In this document: positions 12,652 to 24,110 of the stretch, in pieces | Layout: the number at the start of each line of letters is the position of its first letter | Numbering within the stretch: the first letter of the stretch is position 1 | Assembly (NCBI GenBank): GCA_013433145.1 | Contig: CM024179.1 | Span: forward strand, 5,105,501-5,169,500 | DNA length: 64,000 nucleotides | Direction of reading: 5' to 3' | From: Ascaris suum | Lineage: Eukaryota; Nematoda; Chromadorea; Rhabditida; Ascarididae | Translations under genes and position numbers: made by a program | Notes under the pieces: generated by a model | Database searches by the model: none | What the model was told of the DNA's origin: nothing | The model's input: the letters and a program-made list of their open reading frames with translations, nothing else

Positions 12652-12870
12652 TTAATCCGATGCTATATGGAAGTCCGATGGCAGAGAAGTTTCCATTTTG
12701 CACTGCGCAACAGAGAACTCTCGATAATAGTTGGGTGGTATGGTATGTGGTTTATAATTAAACCCGTTCAGAGGCGGTAAATGTCGCATTGTCCCTCCGA
12801 TGTCCCGTCCACTCTTCGAATCCGTCGACGGCACGTCGTAAGCGAGTTGTTCCATATCCACCTTTTTACC
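12652..12870 (-). CDS. Candidate 3'-terminal exon or small gene, unidentified
   Basis: A minus-strand frame reads KVDMEQLAYDVPSTDSKSGR then MRHLPPLNGFNYKPHTIPP and ends SDFHIASD at TAA (12652-12654). The peptide is hydrophilic and Pro/Asn-rich with no membrane segment. An in-frame ATG (MEQL) lies near 12855, and a possible acceptor (GCAAGGAG) just upstream. TGAATAAC follows the stop but no good poly(A) signal is evident. No family recognised; the call rests on composition and a clean stop. Confidence 0.35.
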   Translation of the reverse strand, partial: GKKVDMEQLAYDVPSTDSKSGRDIGGTMRHLPPLNGFNYKPHTIPPNYYREFSVAQCKMETSLPSDFHIASD

Positions 12871-13810
12871 TCCTTGCAATCCATTGCAAATAAACTTTAT
12901 ATTTTGCCAGTTAGAATTTAACGACAGGCTACTTGGCTAGAAAGAAGGAAAGAACAGGCCTAAATCGGATTCGACGACAAGGCTATGAATTAGGTATTGG
13001 TGGCTGGAACTACAGAGAAAACAGTCAAATACGACAACAACGAAAATAACAGCGATGCTTTCCAGCTTCAAGTCATGCATTCTATCATTTTTCGAGTTGG
13101 AGCAACGAGACAAAACACCCTGGAATATGTGAAGATTATGTGTTTGAATAAAAATCTCACGGTGAAGCGACTTCAAGCAGAAAATGCTCACGATGAACAA
13201 CTAATATTTGATGCACCTATCAACACATAGATGCATTAATTCGGTGTGCTTGGAGGACAGCAAAAGCATGCGTGTGATAGTATTTTGCTAAAGGTAGCAC
13301 CCAGTATAGGATGCGAGGGTGTGAAGAGTATGCGGCGCCGCAGTGTACGAAATGTGCAAGTGTTGAAAACGTGTGATGAGTAGAAGAATATTGCTTTATG
13401 TTTCTTGAACGCCAGACACTTGTTACAAATGCGCATCGCAAGTGTCCAAAAAATACGCAAAAGAGAGGGTGATGTGACATGTCACTCAAGACGAGTAAAA
13501 ATGCAATATGGTTTCAGCCTTTTCGAAGGTTTTCACGAGGGATGGGGTGCCTTTCAATGATTTCGCATTCGCCATATGAGGTACCCGCGTTTTGTGCGAA
13601 TGTGCAAGCCGAGGTTGCAAAGGTTGTTGGCATGCACAAATATAAAGTCTCGTTCACAGTAGACAGCATCATCTTATTATGTAGTTTCTTGATTGCATTT
13701 GAACAATTACGATGATACGTGCTCCATTGTGCCTGTCGATATTACGGTAAAGAATGTCTCCTCAAGCTTGGTGCCCAGACCATTCCCTTCGCGGTTGATG
13801 ATTTCCGTAA

Positions 13811-13904
13811 TCTCGATAACAGAATTGACTCGTGTTTTCATTGTTCTCTCGCTGCGAGGAAACCACACTTAACCGCTCTTTGCCGTGATCTCGATAACAG
13901 AATT
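13811..13904. repeat. Short duplicated motif
   Basis: The 16-bp sequence TCTCGATAACAGAATT occurs at 13811-13826 and again at 13889-13904, each followed within about 15 bp by CATTGTTCTC. This looks like a local imperfect duplication of about 78 bp in noncoding DNA. The plus frame across it (13719-14027) is probably fortuitous. Confidence 0.55.
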
Positions 13905-14789
13905 CATTGTTCTCCGTACCTAGCAGCGCAGAACATTGCTTTGAATCCTCCATTTTGTATGTTCAGTCTATTCCACACTACGTTTGATCTCCTTGTCCAT
14001 GAAAATAATAATTTCAAAGCCAAATAATTCCTGAATTGATTCGCGTTTTCTTTATTGGATAATAAAATGTGACCACATAAATGAGTTGACTGTAAGGTAT
14101 TTATGAAGCGATCTCTCTTGCCGATGGAGAAAGAGTTCTCAAGAATAGCCCTCAAAATGGTGAGGACGGATTTATAGATATGCTGGTAGGAGGCTCAACA
14201 TCAACTCTTCTTACAGAATAGTGTTCACAACATTGTAGCTTAGATGAGACCGCGCCGACTGCACGTGCTGCTCCATAAGACTCTCAGGAGAATCAGCAGG
14301 TTTGGTAGCAGTTCACGCCTGCCGTAAAAAACAACTTTTATAAAACCGTTCGAATTTAATTATTAGCAGCAGCTTCATATTTGCCATTTGAAACCCCCTC
14401 AACGTGCACTTTTGTCGGTTTTCCTGGATCTCACCCGAGGATATCTTCTGTTTCTCGAAACTTCCATTGCGTCTGCCGTCCTTTCAGAAGCAATGCAGGC
14501 GTTGAGCTTTTTTAAGGAAAAAGGCTCATTTAAAGAACATGGTTCTGCTATCGTTGCTGATTGCATTCAAACGTATGAGCAAATTTATGTTACTTGCGGA
14601 ATATGATTCACTGCAGAACGTACACCGTGCAAAACGCCAAAGGCGCTTCCGAACTGAAACAGTCTCGAATGTTGGTCACGCAAATTCATTGGCTGCGTAT
14701 AATTAGAGCGCTAATGCTATGCGGGCAGGTAAGGTACCCAAACGATACGCATAAGCACTCAAGACAATATCAACCCTAAAAATACATAC

Positions 14790-17673
14790 TTTGGGAGTGA
14801 AAACAACACATTCTTCGTCAAACGTCAACGCAAGCATGAGCATTAAATTCTTCATATATGGCAGCCTCGCCCCAACTTCACTGTTTGCAAAATCGTCTGC
14901 TATGTTAGACAAGACGTGCTCCCAATCTTGTTGCATCAATTCAGTGAGGAATCCGTTAATAACATCGTTTTTGCTTCCCCGCTAAAAGACAGCTCTTTCA
15001 ATGCAAGTCAGGTTTCCTAAAAGCCTCTCATGCTAAATCCGCTTTTAATATGTGCTCTTCTTTTCCACTTCGCTAGCCTTGACCTTACAGTCCTTTTAAA
15101 TCTTCCAAATAAATAGTTTCATCTATTATCAATTTCTCATCTTCAATATTGAATATTGCCATCATTACCAAATGTTCTTGAATACCGACAGACAAGCCTA
15201 TTGGCTTCTTACCAACGTAGTAATAAACTATATACTAGCCCATTACAAAACAATATTAAATAAAAATAATGAAGGGATGCACTCCACCATATGGGAGATC
15301 ATTGAATGATGGTTCTTCCGTGAGCAAACTGAGCTTTTCTTGCAACTCTTTCATTGCAACTTTCCTGCAACTCCTTGCATGAGCAAATTGCTTCAGTCCA
15401 CGTTCTTGCAAAGAAACAACCCCTCGCCTACTGACAATGCTGTCCATCTAGTAATGAACAAATGAAAAAATGTTCTTGGCCAGTAGCCGTAACACGATTT
15501 TTCTGCGCATTTGAACCAAAGAATGTAACATTCTAATTGGAGTGGCTTTAAATAGCCTGAAGAGAGCGTTATGAAAGCACCCTTCCATTGACCATAATTT
15601 TTCTTTATTTTAGCGCCTTGTGCACTAGTAAAAGACAGTCTAATAAATAAATCACAGTCGCACACTTGGAGTCAACAGCATATGCGATGAAGGGATTGCC
15701 ATCACAATATAAAATCGAACACTTATAACATCATTGTGTGCGACCATCAGTTATTGGGTTCGAAAACAACAATAACAGGGAGTAATTTTCGAAGGAAGGG
15801 TATATTTCTTTGAAGTGTGATATCGAATGCAAAAGAGGCGTACTCTATGAAGTATCTAGGCAGTTCCCATTCAAATAGGATCGGTAGAGTTTGCAGTGAC
15901 AATGTTGCGATCGATCTTAACCATTGACTGCTCGAAGTTGCAACATTCTATAAATCACTATTAACGAAATGTTGGCCATCTGAGAAATGCAACTCTGCGT
16001 AACCATCAGTTCACAAACGATTCGGTGCAATGAAGAAAAACATCATATCATCGGTTCCGGAATAATGGGAAGGCATTTCTACATGCTTCTTTCATTTCGC
16101 TCGTAGAATCAATTTTCCATCCACGTAGAATTTACTGACCATAATGAGACAAAAGGCAGTCGGCCCATATTCCCTACTATCGTACATATTGTCCTGATGC
16201 TGATGCTTCAATGACAGTCAACGGCTATCCATTCTGCTTTATATGCATAGCATTCTGCTTAAAGCGTAATGCATAAAGAGTGCAACAAATGCGGAAGCGG
16301 AATGAACAGGCATCCGAGACCAACTGTGCAGCTAATTTAACTTCAACTCCTTATGGCGAAAAATTTGAATGCAACGATGTCCCAAAGTTGAATCCAATGG
16401 TTTCTCAAAAGTTTAAGTCTCCTCACATTCAACCGCGTACAGTTTGTAGAAGATAGGTTTGAAATGCTGCCCTAAGTGATTGTTTTATATATGGCAGACT
16501 GAGTTGCTGTCGCCCTCTCAGATTTCCGAAATAAAAGTGCCAAACCGACAAAAAACTAACCGCGATCTGATTTGCATCTGCTTTTGCGAGTGCTCTTGCT
16601 ATATACATTGTTGACTGCTGTAACGACAAGGCCATCAAGTCCTCGAGCGAACGACGGCAGATCGACCCCAACTAAAACTGCCGTTGTGGTGTGCCCTGCA
16701 AAGTACCATTAAGATCACTGGCCTACACAGAACTGCGCTAAACTCAACTATTCATGTAGCATGTGGCCCCCTGCATGTACAAACAGCAAGCTGTTAGGCC
16801 TGACACATTTTTTCGCGTATTTACTATGCAGTAGAAGGGTGCAGAACCACAGAACGATGTCGAAAAAAGCAAGAAAGCAGAGGATAGAGAAAACTGCGAA
16901 GTGGAAAAGTGCTGCACAATACGGAGCATGTTCCTTCTGTCAGGCAGCTAGGCGAACGTGCGAAGAGCACTAAGAAGCACTTCTAGGAGGAGCGGTTACG
17001 GATGCACTAATAATGGAGTCGTCGAACTATGGCGTTTCCTGACTCTGCCCATAAAATCATATTTCATCTCCACCGCTGGTTCTGATAAAGATTAGGTTTT
17101 TGAGAGGCTCGACAAGTTTCTAAAAGGAGAGCGCTGTTTCACTTTATGAAGGAAACAGTTTCCAAATTATCCTTTTGTAACAAGTTCTACTCAGCTATTT
17201 CATCATAATAAAAGCTGAGAATTAGACAATGTCCAAACTTGACACTCTTTGTGGGACGTTCCGAACACCTGTCCTCATCTCCATCAACCACGACATATAG
17301 AGGTTTCTTCTGAATCTCATGATGGCAACATTGCAAAGCAGCTTGCTGCGAATAGAAATACCTCAGTGCACGAGTAAAAGATTTTGAATATGAAGGGTAT
17401 TTTATAACGTATGGTGGGAAATAAGGAAGAAGTATGGGGCAAATTTGCAACGTTACCCAGTAATAACGATTTGACCATTCCAAGTAATGGGCAGGAGGGT
17501 ATAAGGAATTCATTCTTGAAACATGTCGCTAAATGAGGCTTTTTATATCTGCGGAGTGAGAGAAGGCTAAGACGATCATCACAAAATGATTCATAGAATG
17601 TAAAAGCACACCAAATACTGCTTGCAAGGTTATAAACTGCGTGCAGTCCATTTTCAACGTTTGCGGCCAAAAG
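14790..17673 (-). CDS. Gene E, four chained exons, unidentified helical protein
   Basis: Four minus-strand exons join in phase 0 throughout: 17673-17476 (after TTGCAAAG, donor ATG|GTCAAA), 16671-16561 (after GCAGTTTTAG, donor GCG|GTTAGT), 15447-15283 (after CATTACTAG, donor GGA|GTGCAT) and 14981-14790 (after TGTCTTTTAG, donor AAA|GTATGT). The protein reads LLAANVENGLHAVYNLASS, then SLEDLMALSLQQSTMYIARA, then MKELQEKLSLLTEEPSFNDL, then VINGFLTELMQQDWEHVLSN and LPYMKNLMLMLALTFDEE. It is mostly amphipathic helix, as in alpha-solenoid or scaffold proteins, but I name no family. The last listed donor is strong, so more exons should follow below 14.79 kb; upstream exons are also likely because the open frame extends past 17673 without an acceptor. 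The third exon's donor is the weakest join. Confidence 0.5.
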
Positions 17674-18308
17674 CTTTGCAACTTTTGTTGGCGTAACGAC
17701 AAATTTAGCGAGGAATCGGGCGGGTTTTAATCGTGAATGCCAATAAAGGCATCAGAGAATATTCATAGGTAGACGGATGTGGTTATATGCAAAACTTGTC
17801 GGCAGCCATCGTGGAAGCAAGAGGTACAACATAGGAATCAGCAGCTTCGTTCCCGAGTGCTGTGAAAATCCGGCAAAAGTCTTCTGAATAGACGCGAGAG
17901 ACAATGTTTGTGTCATTCTCGGAAACGTTCCCTGATGTTTTTAAAGCAGGCCGCTGTTTTTGACTGATCTTCTAAATTCTTAGTTTCCAATTCGCCGGGT
18001 ACCCTCGACATAAAGCGCTCAGTCGCTAATTTGCCTCCATATCTACAAAAAAAAGGTGATTGAAAGCTCATTCAGTGGGATTTAATTGGTAATTGTATGC
18101 GTCCACATTTCAACTGTATAATAATATCCGTTTACAACTCCCCTCCACGTAAGATCATTTGAATTCTATGCATCGAGTTTCACTTAATTCTTTGCCGCAA
18201 GCAAAATTTCTGCCACATTACGTTTGATATTTTTTGGTTTGCCGATATCAGTTTTGCGCGATTCCGAACAGCACATTCCGATTGTTTTGATGTTCCAAGC
18301 TGCTCTAC

Positions 18309-21300
18309 TTAGTGCATTGTCGTGTTTAAACGATCCCCTTTTGATGCGCGATACGATGACGATAAAACTAGACATAGTAAGACTGTGCAATCTGTTTCCT
18401 ACGACATACCTTTACTGTGTGGAAACCTCCAATCCGAAATGTCGTCAGCAAACAAATGTGACACCTTTACAGCCCTCCATGTGCCGTCAGGTAGGCTTAT
18501 AGCACGAAAGCGAATTTGATCTCCACTGAAAACGCGAGGCGAATGGTTCGTTAAGTCCTGATTCTGCAAACAACCTCCTGCAATGTTCTCAAGGGGAAAT
18601 TTTTTACTCCTGAGGTTGTTGTTCATAAAGATGTCTCCGATTTTTGGTGGAGCACTGAGGAGTTCAACGTTTTCTAGGACGCATATCTTTTTGCCATTTA
18701 CTGACACTTTCTGGGTGTTTGAAATGTGAGGTTTTCCAGTAAGGATGCAGCTTCATTTCAGATGACTCTCATCTAGTTGGAGCCATGCTCCCATAAACTG
18801 CAATTTACTGTCGCCGTGACTATGTTGCTCTAACGACGCTGCAACCTTGAAAACGAGCTTTTACTATTTAACAAAGAGTTTGTTGCGAAGTCAGAAGTTG
18901 GCAGTCTTCGCATTTAGTTGGCTATGCGATTTGTTATATGTGACGTGTGTTTAAGATGTCACCTGACATATCTGCGCTGTTATCACATGCTTAAAATACT
19001 TCAAAACTTGAAATCCTTTTCTCCATTCGCGCTTTCCGGAAACGTATCTTAGACTGATGCTTAATTCCGAATACAGAGACAGAGGATACAGAGACGAAAC
19101 AGAGGACAGCAAGGACATCGAATGCCACTGCTGCTTTAGCAGCATGCGCGTTTGCAGGTGACTGCTAATATTACACAGGATGTGCATGGCACTGTGCAAC
19201 GTGCCGACCGCTGCCGATGCGCTTATATCTGAACGATAGGAAAATGCAAGTTTTTGAATGAGGTTCAGTAGAAATAAAGAGTACGAAAGAGCCAAACTAT
19301 GTGCCAGTTCAATCGGCAAACTCCCGAGAAAGAGGCGCCACATGCCGTCGAGTATACTACATAATTCTTGGTTTTGAACTTTCACCGCCCATGGATTGCC
19401 TTTAATATGTTAATGCTGACGAGGAATTTGGACCATACTAGCAGGCAAGGTGGTGCGGCAATGTCTCCAGCATCATTGACCGGTGACCAAGTTCTTCTAA
19501 GAGCTGTTAGCGGCGAGATGGCGTTTCCGACATCGATGCTCCTAATTTTATAGTCGCTTTTGCAACACGCTCATTGGAATAGATCACTTCTGATTCGCAT
19601 TGTTCGCCGGCATAGTCCGACACCTGCATTACGCTCGGCTCTGTCGAGTTTGCGTGGCGCAAGAGAGGCCTTTGAGAAATTCTCCCAGCGCAAATCTCAT
19701 CCTGACCATCAGTTGCAATGTTGTGTGCTCCGCATGACCAAGCTATGCATGCAAGATCGTTTGCAAGGGTAAGGTTATTAGACTAGAGTAAAAAGCTAGG
19801 AAAAACCTTGAAAAAGAGCAACTCAGATTATACCTATACATTGAGCCACTTGTGAAGACTAGACTGAGAGTCCCCTCAGTCTACCATTCCACTTTAAAGA
19901 CGACAAACACAGCACGACTGCAATGAGTCAGCCCTTTACGAAGTTGCATTGATTCTAGATAGAATGCAATATTATTATAATCAGAGATATAGTCAGAGAT
20001 ATTTATATTACTGTCGTCAATCTGGATCGAGAGCGAAATCAACATAAACCTAGACGAACAGAAAAAAAGAAAAGCCGAATGGAAGTTGGGAGAAACCGGT
20101 CGAATTTAGTCAAACAACCAGCATGAATGTTCTCGATGGACGCGTAGGTTCTCGATCCATGTCACTTTGAAAGTGATTTCACGGTGATTGGAGCAAAACC
20201 TGCTATGAACTTGGCCATTTCTATTTCATCCAATCTTTTTATTGGCTGGCCTTCAGGTGCTGTTACCCCAGATTCGAAAATCTTTTATTTAGCAGGTGAC
20301 CCACGGTTTGATGACTCCTTCAAAACCCATTCGTGTTCACCGATGAGCCAGTTTGCGACGCTCGACGAACTTCCGCCCTTTTTAAAATATTGCTTACTTT
20401 TAACGTCCCTAAACAATTTGTGCGCATTTTTGGAGCGAAAAACAAAGAATTTAGAAGGATTGCAAGTTACGAGGCCAAAATGGCTACGAACCGATGGCAG
20501 TTTGTTTGGAAATGGACCGCTGTACTTGCAGCGTCTTCTTTGGAATCGAACCAAGCCACGTTCGGTTATCATATGCCCTTCTTCTTCGCTATCCATCGTT
20601 ATCTATAAACTAGAACGGTCCATAGATGCATTCACCATTTGGCCGAAAATGAGTCTGCTCGAGAGAGAATACTGTTTTGGCAATAACGGATTGCATCCGG
20701 AAGCTCTATCCAGCAAGTCATTAAATATTCGCACCGTATTTGCATCCATGTCGCTTTCATGTAACACTAACTATGCGTTAATCAGCTGCACCTTTGTACT
20801 GAAAACAGCTATTTCGCCAATGAAAGCAAGCATGTTAGGAAATATTACACTGAGATGACAATAATGGAAAAGAGTGGCCGGATAACAAATCATCGTATAT
20901 ACGCAGATGCTCAGGTTAACGTGACCAGATTAACGTGAGCGTACCCACAACCACCTAGTAGCATTTCTGACGGTTATCGCAGTGGTCTGTACTCGAAGGT
21001 GAAAAAATGCGATTAAGAGGAATAAAGGCATAAATTTGAGAAAATGATTTAGACACCTGTTCTAATGTAACGTTTTAAACAGCCGTAAGGTATAGAGTAC
21101 TTCACACTTTTGAGGCCGAATGAGATTTTTGCCACTGATACTAATTATGAAGTATTTGGTGAGATCGGTGTCGCAGATGAACTCGGTGGCCGATTACGAC
21201 CATCAGGTTGCATGAGGTTTCTGATTCGGATATCCCTCTGAGTGGAAAAAAATGAGTAAATAAATACAGGTGTTGCGCGCAGACGTCTATATTATGGAGT

Positions 21301-23638
21301 ATCACCATCACATTTCCGGCCTCATAACTTTCGTCTTTTGCATTGAGGGCTCTTCGATCGATTGCATAAAGAGTTAATGAAGACTGCTTCATTTTTGCCC
21401 GATATCAGGTGAGCACGGTTCTTTGCAGCAACTTTACTATTATTTAATTCTGTACTGCAAATCAACGAGGCCATTGTTGCAGTTGAGGTTTTGTAGAAAC
21501 AGACCAATCTTCATCAGTCCGTTACATCATTAATTAGAGCGGCTGTGGGCACGACGTTGTGAACTCAGAGGTTGTCAACTTGTCAAACGGGACCACAACT
21601 CTGTTCACTATGCCGTTTGTTCGCCTTTTCCAAATAAATGCAAGGAAGAAATCAATGTAGCGACTATTTCTGGGAATTCTCCAACGAGTACCCCACGTTG
21701 TATGTTTTCTGCTGTTATATCTGCTTTATTTCATGAATCGTGCAAAAATTAATGCAGAAAGCTTTGCCTTAGCATTCCCATCCCTTCGCTTCCCTTTACG
21801 TCACGATTTCATACCTTTGCTTGCAAGTGAAAAGTTTGCCTGAGTGCCGATAAGGCAAGAAAATGAATATCTTCACCTTGCTGACACCTTCATAGAGAAC
21901 CGTGTGTTGGATGAAGAACACGGTACCGGGAAGCGCAGTCCATCGAACTTCCGAATTGGCGTTGGTCAATTGCACTCGCACGCTCACAACGTCACCTACT
22001 TTCAGCGCACACCTGCGAATCAATATTTTGGAATTAACAGGTGATCAATGTGTCTTCGAATCGTCTTAAATCCCACTGATAGAGTAACTCGAGGCGCTCT
22101 GTCATTTTATGCAGTACAACATTTCCATTTATTGGCCGCAAACTTGACTTGAAAAAACCTTAAGTGAAAATAAATCCATGCACTTGTCTCCACATCTTGC
22201 TGAAAATTCCCTGACGCCACAAACCTCAAGATCAGAAACCACAACAAAAACCCAATCAGCCCTCAAGATTCCATTTCAGCCCCTAGGTAGCTCTGGAGAT
22301 GCTCTGATACTCGTATTGCATTTGCGGGGTTACTGGTAAGTGAGAACTAAAAATATGCTTCGAGATAGTGACACCCTTTCCACATTCATTGAAAGAAACA
22401 GTTTCAACAAAATAAATTTTTCCCATTTGGAGAATTTTTTGCATTAGTCGAAGGAAACGGCCTAAAAGTTGACGGAAATGATTTGAAAGGTGAAAAGTGA
22501 AGAACCTTGGCCTACTGAAGGTGCATCTTGCAAAGGAAGGGCGACAGACCGACCAGGCCATTGCTGCTTGAATAGCAAAGCCAAACTGGAGGCAAGGTTG
22601 GCAGAAATTTAGGATAAACTGAAAGGTTGCTACCGAGAAGCATTCTCCAAAGCAACGAGTATACGCGAGAGGGTGGAAGAAAACGGATGGAGAGGGCGGA
22701 CGACACCTTCAACAGGGCGGGTGAATGTGTTCGGTGGACTCATCAACTTGACTTACATCGGTTGAGTATCGACAATTGAAGTGCTGGCGTCCGAAGTAGA
22801 ACTGGATAGGAGAATGTATTTGGAAGACAAAAAATTACTCACTAGTCAAAAACACAAAGATCACTCAGATTTTTAAATGAAAAACCACCACGCTCTATGA
22901 AAATAACAAACTAAGCACATCCGGCACATTCCACCATCCTCAAAAGCCTTCCTATGCTCCCTTTTTGACTTGCTCTCATTACGCAGTTCCCCACTCAGTG
23001 CTCAGACCCATCATGTCTAAATTATCTCACTCTTGCGAAGCATTACGAATTATTTTCGAAAGAATGAGTAGAAATATGCGATGACCAACGTGACCAATGT
23101 GGAATTGTGGTTTCAGGGTAGCAAGGCAATGTTTTACTAACAAAAGAAGCTCCTGTGTCGTTGTTTCTAAACCAGAGAAGGGGATGGGGCTCAGGCATCA
23201 TGTTTAGTATAAGAAATGATGTCTTACCATGTATACAAACTCGATCAGCAGAGCACTGGCGCAAAGAGTCAGTCAGGCAGTCGAATGCTAACTAAAGCTT
23301 CACTAACTGGACAGTGGACTGGGGTGGCAGATGGATACGCATAAAGCAGCATTATGTTGTATATGACCGCTGCTGTTATAGCTTTCAGGATGTTTGCTGT
23401 GTCTCCTGGTAAACAGATTAATCCTTTCTTTTGGTCGCATGCACCAGTTTAATCCTAGGCCATCGCCTTATACTTATGGCAACGGAACTCTTGCCTCAAG
23501 GAGATATTCTCGCAATGACGTTGTGACGTGAGAATCGCATCTCTGGAGGCATATATCAACTGATCCGGAGCTTCTCTCCAACATAAAACTGCATGATCCT
23601 GTTTAACCTCGATCACCTGAACGCCTTTTTTAAATGAT
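18309..23638 (-). CDS. Gene D, multi-exon, protein with repeated beta-barrel-like segments (unidentified)
   Basis: Minus-strand exons whose phases fit. 23638-23474 (after ATTCCATAG, donor AA|GTATAAGG, phase 2) reads KKGVQVIEVKQDHAVLCWRE. 22012-21888 (after GATTCGCAG, donor G|GTGTCAGC, phase 1) reads ALKVGDVVSVRVQLTNANSE. 20766-20636 (after ATAGTTAG) reads NTVRIFNDLLDRASGCNPLL. 20602-20305 reads EHEWVLKESSNRG at its end. 18710-18410 (after CACCCAG, donor AAAG|GTATGT) reads PPKIGDIFMNNNL and FSGDQIRFRAISLPDGTW. 18367-18309 closes at TAA. The two VGD/SGD...RFRA segments look like OB/cold-shock-type strands, which would suit an RNA- or DNA-binding protein; that is inference from shape, not a database match. 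The link between 20305 and 18710 needs another exon, and the 33-nt gap at 20603-20635 contains an in-frame TAG. The plus strand carries an open frame opposite 20184-20858 that I regard as a shadow. Confidence 0.45.
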
Positions 23639-23881
23639 CTATGGAATAGTTGTCGGATCAATGGAAATTATTTTGGTGGAAGAAATGTGAAAGGTAGCAC
23701 AACGGCTGAAATGCAACATCGCCACCATTCAACCTGCTCTACATTGACCATGTATATTTTCATATTCACCACTCTCGCATGCGATCTTACATTAATAATT
23801 GCTAGACAGCAATGTGCCAGCAAAGAAATTCAAATCCATATTTTTTATTTGCACGATGTACCGGTTTATCCTTTCCCGCAG

Positions 23882-24110
23882 CTTCAATTCGGGAACCCGT
23901 GATACCAAAACTGTAAAATTTCACCGGTATAACTTGCATAGTGCCAACGATCACTGGCTAGTTTCGAAGGTAGAAAACTCTTTGCAAACTATGCCCCGTA
24001 AAAGCGCGTGCAATATGTACTTACGAGATGAAGGCAAGCTTTTGTCGTTACTCGAATTGTTGCGGGACAAAATTTGCCTAGCAAATTATAGTATGGGCAG
24101 AACATCATGA
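23882..24110 (+). CDS. Candidate 3'-terminal exon, unidentified protein
   Basis: After the strong acceptor CCTTTCCCGCAG the frame reads DTKTVKFHRYNLHSANDHWL, then KVENSLQTMPRKSACNMYLR, then SLLELLRDKICLANYSMGRTS and TGA (24108-24110). Overlapping AATAAA hexamers start at the stop itself (24110 and 24114), as expected for a gene's end. The upstream plus frame at 23687-23900 contains a signal-peptide-like run (MYIFIFTTLACDLTL) but joins only with a phase clash. Gene D's first listed exon lies on the opposite strand 240 bp away, so upstream exons of one gene must overlap the other or lie in its introns. Family unknown. Confidence 0.42.

Noticed and set aside
12997..13230. 77-codon plus frame ending IFDAPINT
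   Set aside because: It is protein-like in parts but has an equally long minus frame opposite it and no splice support.
13719..14027. 102-codon plus frame with repeated DLDNRI
   Set aside because: The repetition comes from a local noncoding duplication and the frame has no exon borders.
18951..19385. 144-codon minus frame rich in Leu and Ser
   Set aside because: A single frame of this length is expected about once by chance in a window of this size; its low-complexity Ser-Leu run and lack of borders gave no support, although it could hide the missing gene D exon.
23687..23902. Signal-peptide-like plus frame (MYIFIFTTLACDLTL) as a small secreted protein
   Set aside because: It reaches a stop soon after and can only join the good terminal exon at 23882 with a phase error.
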